Below are positions 16,822 to 22,884 of a stretch of 25,355 bases of DNA, in pieces; the first letter of the stretch is position 1, and every line of letters begins with the position of its first letter. Origin of the DNA: Pseudomonadota bacterium. GTDB lineage: Bacteria; Pseudomonadota; Gammaproteobacteria; Pseudomonadales; Pseudomonadaceae. The stretch lies in assembly GCA_023431055.1 (NCBI GenBank), contig JAEYXX010000131.1:1-25355 (forward strand). Reading direction: 5' to 3'. Made by a program: the position numbers and the translations under genes. A model generated the notes under the pieces. It ran no database searches. It was given only the letters and a program-made list of their open reading frames with translations, and was not told where the DNA came from.

Positions 16822-17705
16822 AATCCTTCGAGAACAAGGTAGCCGCCATCACCGGCGCCGGCTCCGGTATCGGCCGCGCCCTCGCCTATCACTTGGCGCG
16901 CCAGGGCTGCCACCTGGCGCTGTCCGACGTCAATGTCGAGGGTCTTGAGGAAACCGTCGAGCAGGCCCGCAAGCTCGGCGTCACCGTGAGCGGACAACGC
17001 GTCGACGTCGCCGACCGCACTGCCGTCGAGGCCTGGGCGAAGCAGGTCGTCAGAGAGTTCGGCCGGGTCAACGCCATCTTCAACAATGCCGGCGTGGCAC
17101 AGGGCGGCACCGTGGAGGGCAACGACCATGCCGACTACGAATGGATCATGAACATCAACTTCTGGGGCGTGGTCAACGGCACCAAGGCCTTCCTGCCCTA
17201 CCTCAAGGCGGCCGGCCAGGGTCATGTGATCAACGTCTCCAGCGTGTTCGGCCTGTTCTCTCAGCCTGGCATGAGCGCCTACAACGCCAGCAAGTTCGCC
17301 GTGCACGGCTTTACCGAATCGCTACGCCAGGAACTGGACATGGCCGATTGCGGGGTTTCCGCCAGCTGCGTGCATCCGGGTGGCATCAAGACCAACATCG
17401 CCAAGACCGCGCGGATGAACGACAGCCTGGCCAAGGTCACCGGGCAGGAGGCGGAACAGGCACGCCAGCAGTTCAACGACCAGCTGCTGCGTACCACGCC
17501 AGAACAGGCGGCCAAGATCATCGTAAATGGAGTGCTGGCCAACAAGCGGCGCATCCTGATTGGCGCTGACGCCCATGCCCTGGACTGGATGCAACGCAGC
17601 ATGCCGGCGCTGTATCAGCGCCTGGTCACCTTCTCGATGCGCCTGGCGGCGCGCTTTGCACCGAAACCGAGGAGCGTGAACAAGGTGAGTGAGGCGACCG
17701 AGTAG
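16818..17705 (+). CDS. Short-chain dehydrogenase/reductase coupled to the BVMO
   Basis: Classical SDR of 295 residues. The cofactor motif TGAGSGIG lies at 12-19, NNAG at 89-92, with catalytic Ser142, Tyr155 and Lys159 (YNASK) all present. The C-terminal extension of about 45 residues (from about 250) is rich in Arg and Met and resembles those of SDRs found beside monooxygenases. The start is well set: AGGAGG at 16805-16810, seven bases before the ATG, which lies in the last codon of the monooxygenase gene. It probably oxidises or reduces a hydrophobic alcohol/ketone handled by the partner enzyme. A strong hairpin ends the operon. Confidence 0.92.
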   Translation: MKSFENKVAAITGAGSGIGRALAYHLARQGCHLALSDVNVEGLEETVEQARKLGVTVSGQRVDVADRTAVEAWAKQVVREFGRVNAIFNNAGVAQGGTVEGNDHADYEWIMNINFWGVVNGTKAFLPYLKAAGQGHVINVSSVFGLFSQPGMSAYNASKFAVHGFTESLRQELDMADCGVSASCVHPGGIKTNIAKTARMNDSLAKVTGQEAEQARQQFNDQLLRTTPEQAAKIIVNGVLANKRRILIGADAHALDWMQRSMPALYQRLVTFSMRLAARFAPKPRSVNKVSEATE

Positions 17706-17723
17706 AGGCTCATCAGCAGCAGA

Positions 17724-17757
17724 CACAGGGCCGGCCATTGCCGGCCCTGTGCGTTTG
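17724..17757 (+). terminator. Terminator of the BVMO-SDR operon
   Basis: A perfect 12-bp stem (17724-17735 with 17740-17751, CACAGGGCCGGC) and a four-base loop, followed by CGTTTGTC. It lies 18 bases after the SDR stop. Confidence 0.85.
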
Positions 17758-17904
17758 TCGGGCAACGCTCGCGGCCGCGACATCTGGACTATGGTAGGGG
17801 AACAGACGCACCACTCATCCACGCGGCGCCGCCACCGGCTCCCGGCTGGAACCTCGGTGTAGCGTCGACGCCGAGGGCGGCGCCTTGATCCACGAGGTGG
17901 CCTC

Positions 17905-18153
17905 ATGAGCGCGCTTACCTGCACCCACCGCGATCACGTCATTCGCGCCAGTGTCATGGAGCATCCCGGCCTGCCCACGCCCTGGGCCGGCGGATGCCAG
18001 ATCACCGACCCCGACGGCAACACCAGCAAACGCCAGACCCTGCCGGTGGACTACGCCTTCATGGATGACCTGCAAAAGGCCCAGCACGCGTCCATCGCCC
18101 ATGGCAAATGGCTGGTGGATCAGAAGCTGGATCACGGCCGCAATTGGCATTGA
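17905..18153 (+). CDS. Small protein of unknown function (82 aa)
   Basis: I do not recognise this protein. It has 82 residues, is soluble, with no signal peptide or membrane helix. It is rich in His, Asp and Gln, with a central PDGNTSKRQTLPVDYAFMDD and a His-rich end (ASIAHGKW, LDHGRNWH). GAGGTGG precedes the ATG at good spacing, and codon use looks like that of its neighbours, both supporting a real gene. Upstream, CCTCGG (17852-17857) pairs with CCGAGG (17871-17876) around the palindrome GCGTCGAC, a possible operator or leader hairpin. It stands alone, between a terminator and a repeat. Confidence 0.65.
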   Translation: MSALTCTHRDHVIRASVMEHPGLPTPWAGGCQITDPDGNTSKRQTLPVDYAFMDDLQKAQHASIAHGKWLVDQKLDHGRNWH

Positions 18154-18165
18154 GGGCAACCCAGA

Positions 18166-18224
18166 CGTAGCCTGGATGGAATCCGGGAGAGATCGGAAAT
18201 CGCCCCGGACTCACTCGGGCTACG
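18166..18224. repeat. Decayed copy of the AGCCCGGAT-type inverted repeat
   Basis: The left arm (from 18166, CGTAGCCTGGATGGAATCCG) and right arm (18203-18224, CCCCGGACTCACTCGGGCTA and onward) match the repeat at 8791-8851 with several substitutions. The right arm encodes the TAG stop (18222-18220) of the leftward DUF3820 gene. It sits in a convergent gap. Confidence 0.75.
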
Positions 18225-18435
18225 AACGGTCGCGCAACGGATCGAGAAGCGGCTTGAGGCCGTTGTGGTCGATCTCCTGCATCAGCGCGAGCAGCTGGCC
18301 CAATTCGCCTTTGGGAAAACCCGTGCGGGCGAACCAGTTGAGGTAATGGCCCGGCAGGTCGGCGATCAGCCGGTCCTTGTACTTGCCGTACGGCATGCGG
18401 CGGGTCACCAGGAGTTTCAGCGCTTCGGGGTTCAT
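18220..18435 (-). CDS. DUF3820 family small protein
   Basis: The product has 71 residues, MNPEALKLLVTRRMPYGKYK at the start, then RLIADLPGHYLNWFARTGFP, the hallmark of the DUF3820 family (also named as a putative quorum-sensing-regulated virulence factor family; function not proven). I chose ATG 18435 because family members start there; the open frame extends 36 residues further but would overlap upstream sequence without similarity. It lies 46 bases after the HCCA-isomerase-like gene, so it may be the last gene of the leftward operon. Its stop codon is in a decayed repeat. Confidence 0.8.
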   Translation of the reverse strand: MNPEALKLLVTRRMPYGKYKDRLIADLPGHYLNWFARTGFPKGELGQLLALMQEIDHNGLKPLLDPLRDRS

Positions 18436-18481
18436 CGGTAGCTCGAATGGCGAGAAAAGAACCCCGCCATTGTGCCAGGCA

Positions 18482-19075
18482 TCAGTCGCGCAGCGCTTCG
18501 CGAATGAACTCCAGGCGATCCTGGCCGAAGAACATTTCGCCATTGACGAAACAGGTCGGTGCGCCGAACACGCCGCGTTTGACCGCCTCTTCGGTGGTCG
18601 CCTTGAGCGCGTCCTTCACCGCAGGTTCGGCGATCTGCTCCTGCAACGCCTGGGCGTCGAAGCCGGCCGCGGTCAGCACTTCGGCCACTCGGACCGGGTC
18701 GCCCATGTTCAAACCGTCCACCCAGATCGCCTTGAACAGCGCCTGCAAGGCATCGTCGAATCGCTCGGCTTGATGCATCTGCACCGCCACCAGCAAGCGC
18801 ATCAGCGTCAGGGTATTGATCGGAAAGTGCGAGTTGAAGCGCATCGGTACGCCATAGCGCTCGGCAAAGCGCGCCAGGTCGCGAATCATGTAGCGCCCCT
18901 TGGCCGGAATCATCGCCGGCGAGGCATTGCCGGTGGCCTGGAACACGCCGCCGAGCAGCATCGGCCGATAGACCAGCGTTGCTCCGGTTTCGCGGCACAG
19001 ATCAGGCAACTGGGTATGGGCCAGGTAGGACGCCGGGCTACCCAGATCGAAGAAGAATTCCACCGTCTTGCTCAT
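18482..19075 (-). CDS. DsbA-like oxidoreductase, 2-hydroxychromene-2-carboxylate isomerase family
   Basis: Thioredoxin-fold protein of the kappa-GST / HCCA isomerase family, glutathione-dependent in studied members. The product has 197 residues from ATG 19075 (MSKTVEFFFDLGSPASYLAH); a GTG three codons upstream is possible but less likely. Ser13 in the SPASYLA motif takes the place of the DsbA catalytic Cys, the HCCA-isomerase feature. GAPTCFVNGEMFFGQDRL (about 168-185) carries the cis-proline region. It is the second gene of the leftward SDR operon, with a 43-base gap. The true substrate is unknown; the family name does not prove naphthalene degradation. Confidence 0.88.
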   Translation of the reverse strand: MSKTVEFFFDLGSPASYLAHTQLPDLCRETGATLVYRPMLLGGVFQATGNASPAMIPAKGRYMIRDLARFAERYGVPMRFNSHFPINTLTLMRLLVAVQMHQAERFDDALQALFKAIWVDGLNMGDPVRVAEVLTAAGFDAQALQEQIAEPAVKDALKATTEEAVKRGVFGAPTCFVNGEMFFGQDRLEFIREALRD

Positions 19076-19118
19076 CAGCTTCACTCGCTCGTTATTGTGA
19101 TTATGGGTTCAGCGCAGG

Positions 19119-19850
19119 TTACCAGCGCTCCATCCACGGGCGCAGATCCAGCTCGAAGGTCCAGGCATCGCGCGGCTGAGCATGCAGAAACCAGTAGCTG
19201 TCGGCGATGTGCTCGGGATCGAGAATGCCATCCTGATCCTTCTTGGCGTAGAGCTCGGGAAAGCTGTCGCGGATGAAGGCGGTATCGATGGCGCCGTCCA
19301 CCACCACATGGGCGACATGGATATTCAAAGGCCCCAGCTCACGCGCCATGCTCTGCGCCAGCGCACGGATGCCGTGCTTGGCGCCAGCGAAAGCGGCGAA
19401 CCCGGCAGCGCCGCGCAAACCCGCAGTGGCGCCGGTGAACAAAATGGTGCCACGACCACGGGCGACCATGCGCTTGGCCACCGCCTGACTGGTAAGAAAG
19501 CCGGCGAAGCAGGCCATTTCCCAGATCTTGAAATACTTGCGCGCGGTTTCCTCGAGAATGCTACAGGGCACGTTGGCGCCGATATTGAACACCATTACCT
19601 CGATCGGCCCGATGTCACGCTCGATGCTTTCGACCAGTTCAGCCACCTGCTCCTCACGTCGCGCATCGGAAGCAAATCCATGCGCTTCGCCGCCCTCGCT
19701 ACGGATTTCTTCCAGCAACGGTTGCAGTTTATCGAGGCTGCGCCGGGTGACGCAGGCCACGTAACCCTCGCGGGCAAAACGCCGGGCAATGGCGCCGCCG
19801 GTGGCATCACCCGCGCCGATGATCAAAGCGACTTTCTTGTTCTCGTTCAT
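19119..19850 (-). CDS. Atypical SDR-fold protein lacking the catalytic Ser-Tyr pair
   Basis: Rossmann-fold SDR relative of 243 residues. The cofactor loop is GAGDATGG (12-19); the NNAG position reads NIGAN (89-93). At the active site, Phe154 (FAGAK) replaces the catalytic Tyr, Lys158 is kept, and the Ser position is Ala141 (FTGATAG). It cannot therefore be a standard SDR dehydrogenase. ATG 19850 (MNENKKVALI) has GGAGAAA at proper spacing; the in-frame ATG at 19862 overlaps that ribosome binding site. It is divergent from a tetR gene, behind a promoter with TTGACC-N17-TAACGT covered by operators, and heads an operon with the HCCA-isomerase-like gene. Confidence 0.88.
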   Translation of the reverse strand: MNENKKVALIIGAGDATGGAIARRFAREGYVACVTRRSLDKLQPLLEEIRSEGGEAHGFASDARREEQVAELVESIERDIGPIEVMVFNIGANVPCSILEETARKYFKIWEMACFAGFLTSQAVAKRMVARGRGTILFTGATAGLRGAAGFAAFAGAKHGIRALAQSMARELGPLNIHVAHVVVDGAIDTAFIRDSFPELYAKKDQDGILDPEHIADSYWFLHAQPRDAWTFELDLRPWMERW

Positions 19851-19865
19851 GGCTTTCTCCATTAA

Positions 19866-19916
19866 CTAACGATCGTTAGCTGAACGAACGTTATGCTACT
19901 ATCTCGGGCAGGTCAA
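19866..19916 (-). promoter_or_regulatory. Promoter of the leftward SDR operon with two TetR operators
   Basis: On the minus strand, TTGACC (19916-19911) and TAACGT (19893-19888) are 17 bases apart, giving a start near 19881. Operator 1 is a perfect 14-bp palindrome CTAACGATCGTTAG (19866-19879). Operator 2 (19881-19894, TGAACGAACGTTAT) shares the AACGANCGTTA core and covers the -10. Together they span -10 to about +15, suited to repression. A TACTAT (19897-19902) could be the -10 of the rightward tetR gene. Confidence 0.8.
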
Positions 19917-19939
19917 CCCAGCATAGAACGGAGTCATCC

Positions 19940-20506
19940 ATGCGTTATTCCGCCGAGCACAAGGCCGAAACCCGCGAGCGCCTGCTCGCCAGCAGCGGCG
20001 CGATTGCCAAGCAGCAAGGTTTTGCCGTGACCAGCGTGGACGCGCTGATGAAAACCATAGGTCTGACCGGCGCAGCCTTCTACAGCCATTTCCCGAGCAA
20101 GGACGATTTGTTCGCTGAACTGATCGAACGCGAGCTGCGTAACAGCCTGAGCCGGCTTGGCGGCGAAGCGGGTGACGCCGGGCGCGACAAGCTGCAACGC
20201 TGCCTGGCGGCCTATCTCAGCCTGGCGCATGTCGAGCAACCGGATAATGGTTGCGTGCTGCCTGCCCTGGGCGCGGAGATCGCCCGTGCCGATGAACGCG
20301 TGCGGCTGCGTACCGAGCAGCAGATCCTGCAGTTGCAGAACACCTGGGCCGAGATCATCGGCGACGCGCAACTGGCCTGGACGATTCTCGCGCAATGCCT
20401 GGGCAGCCTGCTGCTGGCGCGCATGATGGCCAGCCAGGAATCGCGCCAGCAGGTGCTCGGCGCCAGCCTGGACATGCTCGAACACACATTGAAGCCTGTC
20501 AGCTGA
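19940..20506 (+). CDS. TetR-family regulator of the divergent SDR operon
   Basis: The product has 188 residues. The helix-turn-helix spans about 30-54 (VTSVDALMKTIGLTGAAFYSHF), followed by the usual SKDDLFAE helix. The C-terminal domain has an NGCVLPALGAEIAR segment typical of the TetR subfamily found next to reductases or electrophile-responsive genes. CGGAG precedes the ATG. Cysteines at about 87 and 104 could in principle sense electrophiles, but this is speculation. The gene's upstream region holds two palindromes shared with the leftward promoter, so autoregulation is likely. Confidence 0.9.
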   Translation: MRYSAEHKAETRERLLASSGAIAKQQGFAVTSVDALMKTIGLTGAAFYSHFPSKDDLFAELIERELRNSLSRLGGEAGDAGRDKLQRCLAAYLSLAHVEQPDNGCVLPALGAEIARADERVRLRTEQQILQLQNTWAEIIGDAQLAWTILAQCLGSLLLARMMASQESRQQVLGASLDMLEHTLKPVS

Positions 20507-20554
20507 GCGCGGATGCCGTTAACCTAGGCGCGTTCTTCCTGCCAGGATCGATCC

Positions 20555-21205
20555 ATGTCGCACACCCCATCCCCGCTGGTTGGTGAAACCCCGCTGCACG
20601 CCGTCGAGGTGCGCATCCTCGGCTGCCTGATCGAAAAGCAGCTGACCACGCCGGAAACCTACCCACTGACGCTCAATGCCGTGCAACTGGCCTGTAACCA
20701 GAAGACCAGCCGCGAACCGCTGATGAATCTGGAAACCGGAGAAGTCGGCCGTTACCTGCGTAGCCTCGAGGGACGCAAGCTGGTGCACCTGGTGATGGGT
20801 AGCCGCGCCGACCGCTGGGAACAGCGCTGTGACAAGCAGCTGGAGCTGGTCAAGCCGCAGACGGTGCTACTCGGCCTTTTGCTGCTGCGCGGCCCGCAGA
20901 CCCTTAATGAGTTGCTCACGCGCAGCAACCGCATGCACGACTTCGACGATGTGGCCGAAGTCCAGCATCAACTGGAACGCCTGATCGGCCGCGGTCTGGT
21001 CATGTTGCTGCCACGCCAGAGCGGCCAGCGCGAAGATCGCTACATGCATTTGCTGGGTGAGCCTGCTGACCTGGAGAGCCTCCTGGCCAACCGTCCAGCC
21101 GCTCGTGCCGAGGTCGGGGCACCTAACGAAGATCGTCTGGTCGAACTGGAAGCGCGTATCGCCGCCCTCGAAGAACGTTTGGCGCGCCTGGAAGGCGCGC
21201 AGTAA
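20555..21205 (+). CDS. YceH/UPF0502 (DUF480) family protein
   Basis: The product has 216 residues, cytosolic, with tandem winged-helix folds in the family; the role is not established. The conserved N-terminal segment [20 protein letters not shown] lies at 19-38, and [11 protein letters not shown] at 45-55. The final 25 residues ([19 protein letters not shown]) form a clear short coiled coil. ATG 20555 follows AGGATCG. It sits 48 bases after tetR and 17 bases before the I78 lipoprotein gene. The coding end contains an 8-bp hairpin (21182-21189 with 21093+100=21193-21200) but no T-run. Confidence 0.92.
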   Translation: MSHTPSPLVGETPLHAVEVRILGCLIEKQLTTPETYPLTLNAVQLACNQKTSREPLMNLETGEVGRYLRSLEGRKLVHLVMGSRADRWEQRCDKQLELVKPQTVLLGLLLLRGPQTLNELLTRSNRMHDFDDVAEVQHQLERLIGRGLVMLLPRQSGQREDRYMHLLGEPADLESLLANRPAARAEVGAPNEDRLVELEARIAALEERLARLEGAQ

Positions 21206-21222
21206 CCCAAGGAGCTCATGCA

Positions 21223-21540
21223 TTGAATTTCAAAACTCGTCTCTGCCTCATCCTGGGCGCCACCCTGCTTGCAGCCGGCTGCAGCAGCACCGCCGAGAAA
21301 CCGACCTCCGCTGCCGCACCGAGCGGCCCGACTCCGGACAGCTGCACCTCGTCCGCTGTCGAGCACTTCAAAGGCAAGACCGCGACCCCCGAACTGCTCG
21401 AGCAGGCGCGTCAGCAAGCCGGAGCCAGCACAGCCCGTATACTCACACCCGACAGCGTGGTGACCTTGGAATACAATGGCCAACGCCTTAACCTCAACGT
21501 CGATGATCAGCGCGTGATCACCCGCGTCTCCTGCGGCTAA
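21223..21540 (+). CDS. Lipoprotein with I78-type peptidase inhibitor domain, TTG start
   Basis: The product has 105 residues. A lipoprotein signal (MNFKTRLCLILGATLLAAGC) places the lipid-carrying Cys at 20. After a Ser/Pro/Ala-rich linker, the C-terminal ARILTPDSVVTLEYNGQRLN followed by LNVDDQRVITRVSCG matches the I78 inhibitor family (potato-inhibitor-like fold; inhibits serine proteases in fungal members). Cys41 and the terminal Cys104 could form a disulfide. The start is TTG 21223: AAGGAG lies 8 bases upstream, whereas the nearby ATG (21218) is followed at once by CAT TGA in another frame. It may be cotranscribed with the YceH-family gene. Confidence 0.85.
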   Translation: MNFKTRLCLILGATLLAAGCSSTAEKPTSAAAPSGPTPDSCTSSAVEHFKGKTATPELLEQARQQAGASTARILTPDSVVTLEYNGQRLNLNVDDQRVITRVSCG

Positions 21541-21548
21541 TGCCTTCG

Positions 21549-21568
21549 GGTGCGGGTCGCCCCGCACC
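21549..21568 (+). terminator. Hairpin after the I78 gene
   Basis: GGTGCGGG (21549-21556) pairs with CCCGCACC (21561-21568) around a four-base loop, nine bases after the stop. It lacks a T-run, so it is a possible terminator before ohrR. Confidence 0.5.
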
Positions 21569-21607
21569 ACTTGCCGACAAGTCAACAACCCTGCACAGGC
21601 CAATGCC

Positions 21608-22060
21608 ATGACCTCCCAAGTGGAACCCTGCGCCGAGCTGATGCTGGATAACCAGCTCTGCTTTGCCCTCTATTCCACCTCGCTGATGATGACCAAGACC
21701 TACAAGCCACTTTTGCAGGCGCTCGGTCTCACCTACCCGCAATACCTGGCCATGCTGGTGCTGTGGGAAAACGAGGGCATCACCGTCAGCGAGATCAGTG
21801 CGCGCATGCTGACCGACCCCGGCTCGTTGACGCCTCTGCTCAAACGCCTGGAAAGCGAAGGCCTGCTGCAGCGCCAGCGCAGCAGTCAGGACGAACGGGT
21901 CGTGCAACTCCATCTGACCGACAAGGGGCGCGCCCTTCACGAACAGGCCAAGGCCATACCGGCCTGTATCCTCAAGGCCTCAGGCCTGGATACCGAGCAG
22001 CTCGGCAAACTGCGCGATGATCTGATCGCCCTGCGCACGCAACTGCAGGACTCCCTCTGA
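21608..22060 (+). CDS. ohrR: OhrR, MarR-family organic hydroperoxide sensor-repressor
   Basis: Represses ohr until its reactive Cys is oxidised by organic peroxide or hypochlorite. The product has 150 residues. The sensing Cys18 lies in DNQLCFALYS, the family signature; a second Cys120 (IPACILKA) corresponds to the resolving Cys of 2-Cys OhrR proteins such as that of Xanthomonas. The winged helix includes VSEISARMLTDPGSLTPLLK (60-79) and the wing RQRSSQDER. Tyr residues in KTYKPLL and LTYPQYLAML fit the hydrogen-bond partners of the sensing Cys. It is in the same orientation as ohr, with a 347-base gap. Confidence 0.95.
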   Translation: MTSQVEPCAELMLDNQLCFALYSTSLMMTKTYKPLLQALGLTYPQYLAMLVLWENEGITVSEISARMLTDPGSLTPLLKRLESEGLLQRQRSSQDERVVQLHLTDKGRALHEQAKAIPACILKASGLDTEQLGKLRDDLIALRTQLQDSL

Positions 22061-22301
22061 CGGCAGGCGCTGGTCGCCTCCCTTCTCCTCAGCAAATGCC
22101 GGCCTTCCGCGTTTCGGGCTGACGGCAGCCCATTCGCTCCTATAGCTGCGCCACCCCGGCCGATCTCCCTGCAGCGCACTCAGTACGGAAATCGGCAACT
22201 CGCACGGCAATTCCTGCAGCCAAATAGCGCTGAAGCCCGCTCAGGCTCTACTTATTCCAAAAAACAAAAATCGGTATAGCGAAATACTCCAACCATTTAT
22301 C
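22061..22301. other. Intergenic sequence between ohrR and the ohr promoter
   Basis: There is no gene or strong element here. Two small hairpins are visible: AGGCG/CGCCT (22065-22079) just after the ohrR stop, and GGGCTG-ACGG-CAGCCC (22116-22131). Neither has a T-run. From about 22250 the sequence becomes markedly AT-rich relative to the rest of the window. Confidence 0.6.
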
Positions 22302-22367
22302 TTGCACACAAAACATTTGCGCAATAGAGTTCACTCCATGGAAACGGTTAGCGCGCAAAACATTAGC
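22302..22367 (+). promoter_or_regulatory. Candidate ohr promoter and OhrR operator region
   Basis: TTGCAC (22302-22307) and TAGAGT (22325-22330) are 17 bases apart. The palindrome TTGCGCAA (22317-22324) fills the spacer next to the -10. A 12-base direct repeat, CAAAACATTTGC (22309-22320) and CAAAACATTAGC (22356-22367), differs in one base and lies 47 bases apart, flanking the predicted start. These are good candidates for OhrR sites, but the motif does not obviously match the TACAATT type known from other bacteria. Confidence 0.5.
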
Positions 22368-22407
22368 AAACCAATCCATTCTCACTACCTAATCGAGGAT
22401 TACCGCC

Positions 22408-22833
22408 ATGACTATCGAAAACGTTCTCTACCGCGCCACCGCTGAAGCCTTTGGTGGCCGTGAAGGCCGCGCCGTTTCTTCCGACGGCATTCTGGACATC
22501 GCCCTGACCACCCCGAAAGAACTCGGCGGCGCAGGCGGTAACGGCACCAACCCGGAACAACTGTTCGCCGCCGGCTACTCAGCCTGCTTCCTCGGCGCCC
22601 TGAAGTTCGTCGCCGCTCGCGACAAGCTGAGCATCCCGGCCGACACCTTCATCGAAGGCACCGTGGGCATAGGCGCCATCCCCACCGGCTTCGGCATCGA
22701 AGTGGAACTGCGCATCAGCCTGCCGGGCCTGGATCGCGACGCCGCGCAAACCCTGGTGGATCGCGCACACATCGTCTGCCCGTACTCCAACGCCACCCGC
22801 GGCAACATCGACGTCACCCTGACCATCGTCTGA
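22408..22833 (+). CDS. ohr: Ohr, organic hydroperoxide resistance peroxidase
   Basis: Thiol peroxidase of the Ohr/OsmC family that reduces fatty acid and other organic hydroperoxides using lipoylated proteins. The product has 141 residues. Active-site Cys60 ([10 protein letters not shown]) and Cys124 (HIVCPYSN) are at the same numbers as in P. aeruginosa Ohr; Arg18 (GGREGR) and Glu50 (NPEQLF) complete the catalytic set. The N-terminus [20 protein letters not shown] supports the ATG start. The HIVCPYS motif distinguishes Ohr from OsmC proper. Likely controlled by OhrR, and followed 51 bases later by an esterase gene. Confidence 0.97.
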   Translation: MTIENVLYRATAEAFGGREGRAVSSDGILDIALTTPKELGGAGGNGTNPEQLFAAGYSACFLGALKFVAARDKLSIPADTFIEGTVGIGAIPTGFGIEVELRISLPGLDRDAAQTLVDRAHIVCPYSNATRGNIDVTLTIV

Positions 22834-22884
22834 CCGACCCGGCGTCGGGCTTCCCGGCGCCCTCCCACTAAAAGGAACAGGAAC

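Noticed and set aside
18382..19276. Plus-strand open frame of 299 codons across the DUF3820 / HCCA-isomerase-like region
   Set aside because: Antisense to genes with clear family signatures; no domain or ribosome binding site.
21588..21607. Anr half-site GTCAA before ohrR
   Set aside because: The other half is TTGCC with five-base spacing, so it does not form a valid FNR-type palindrome.
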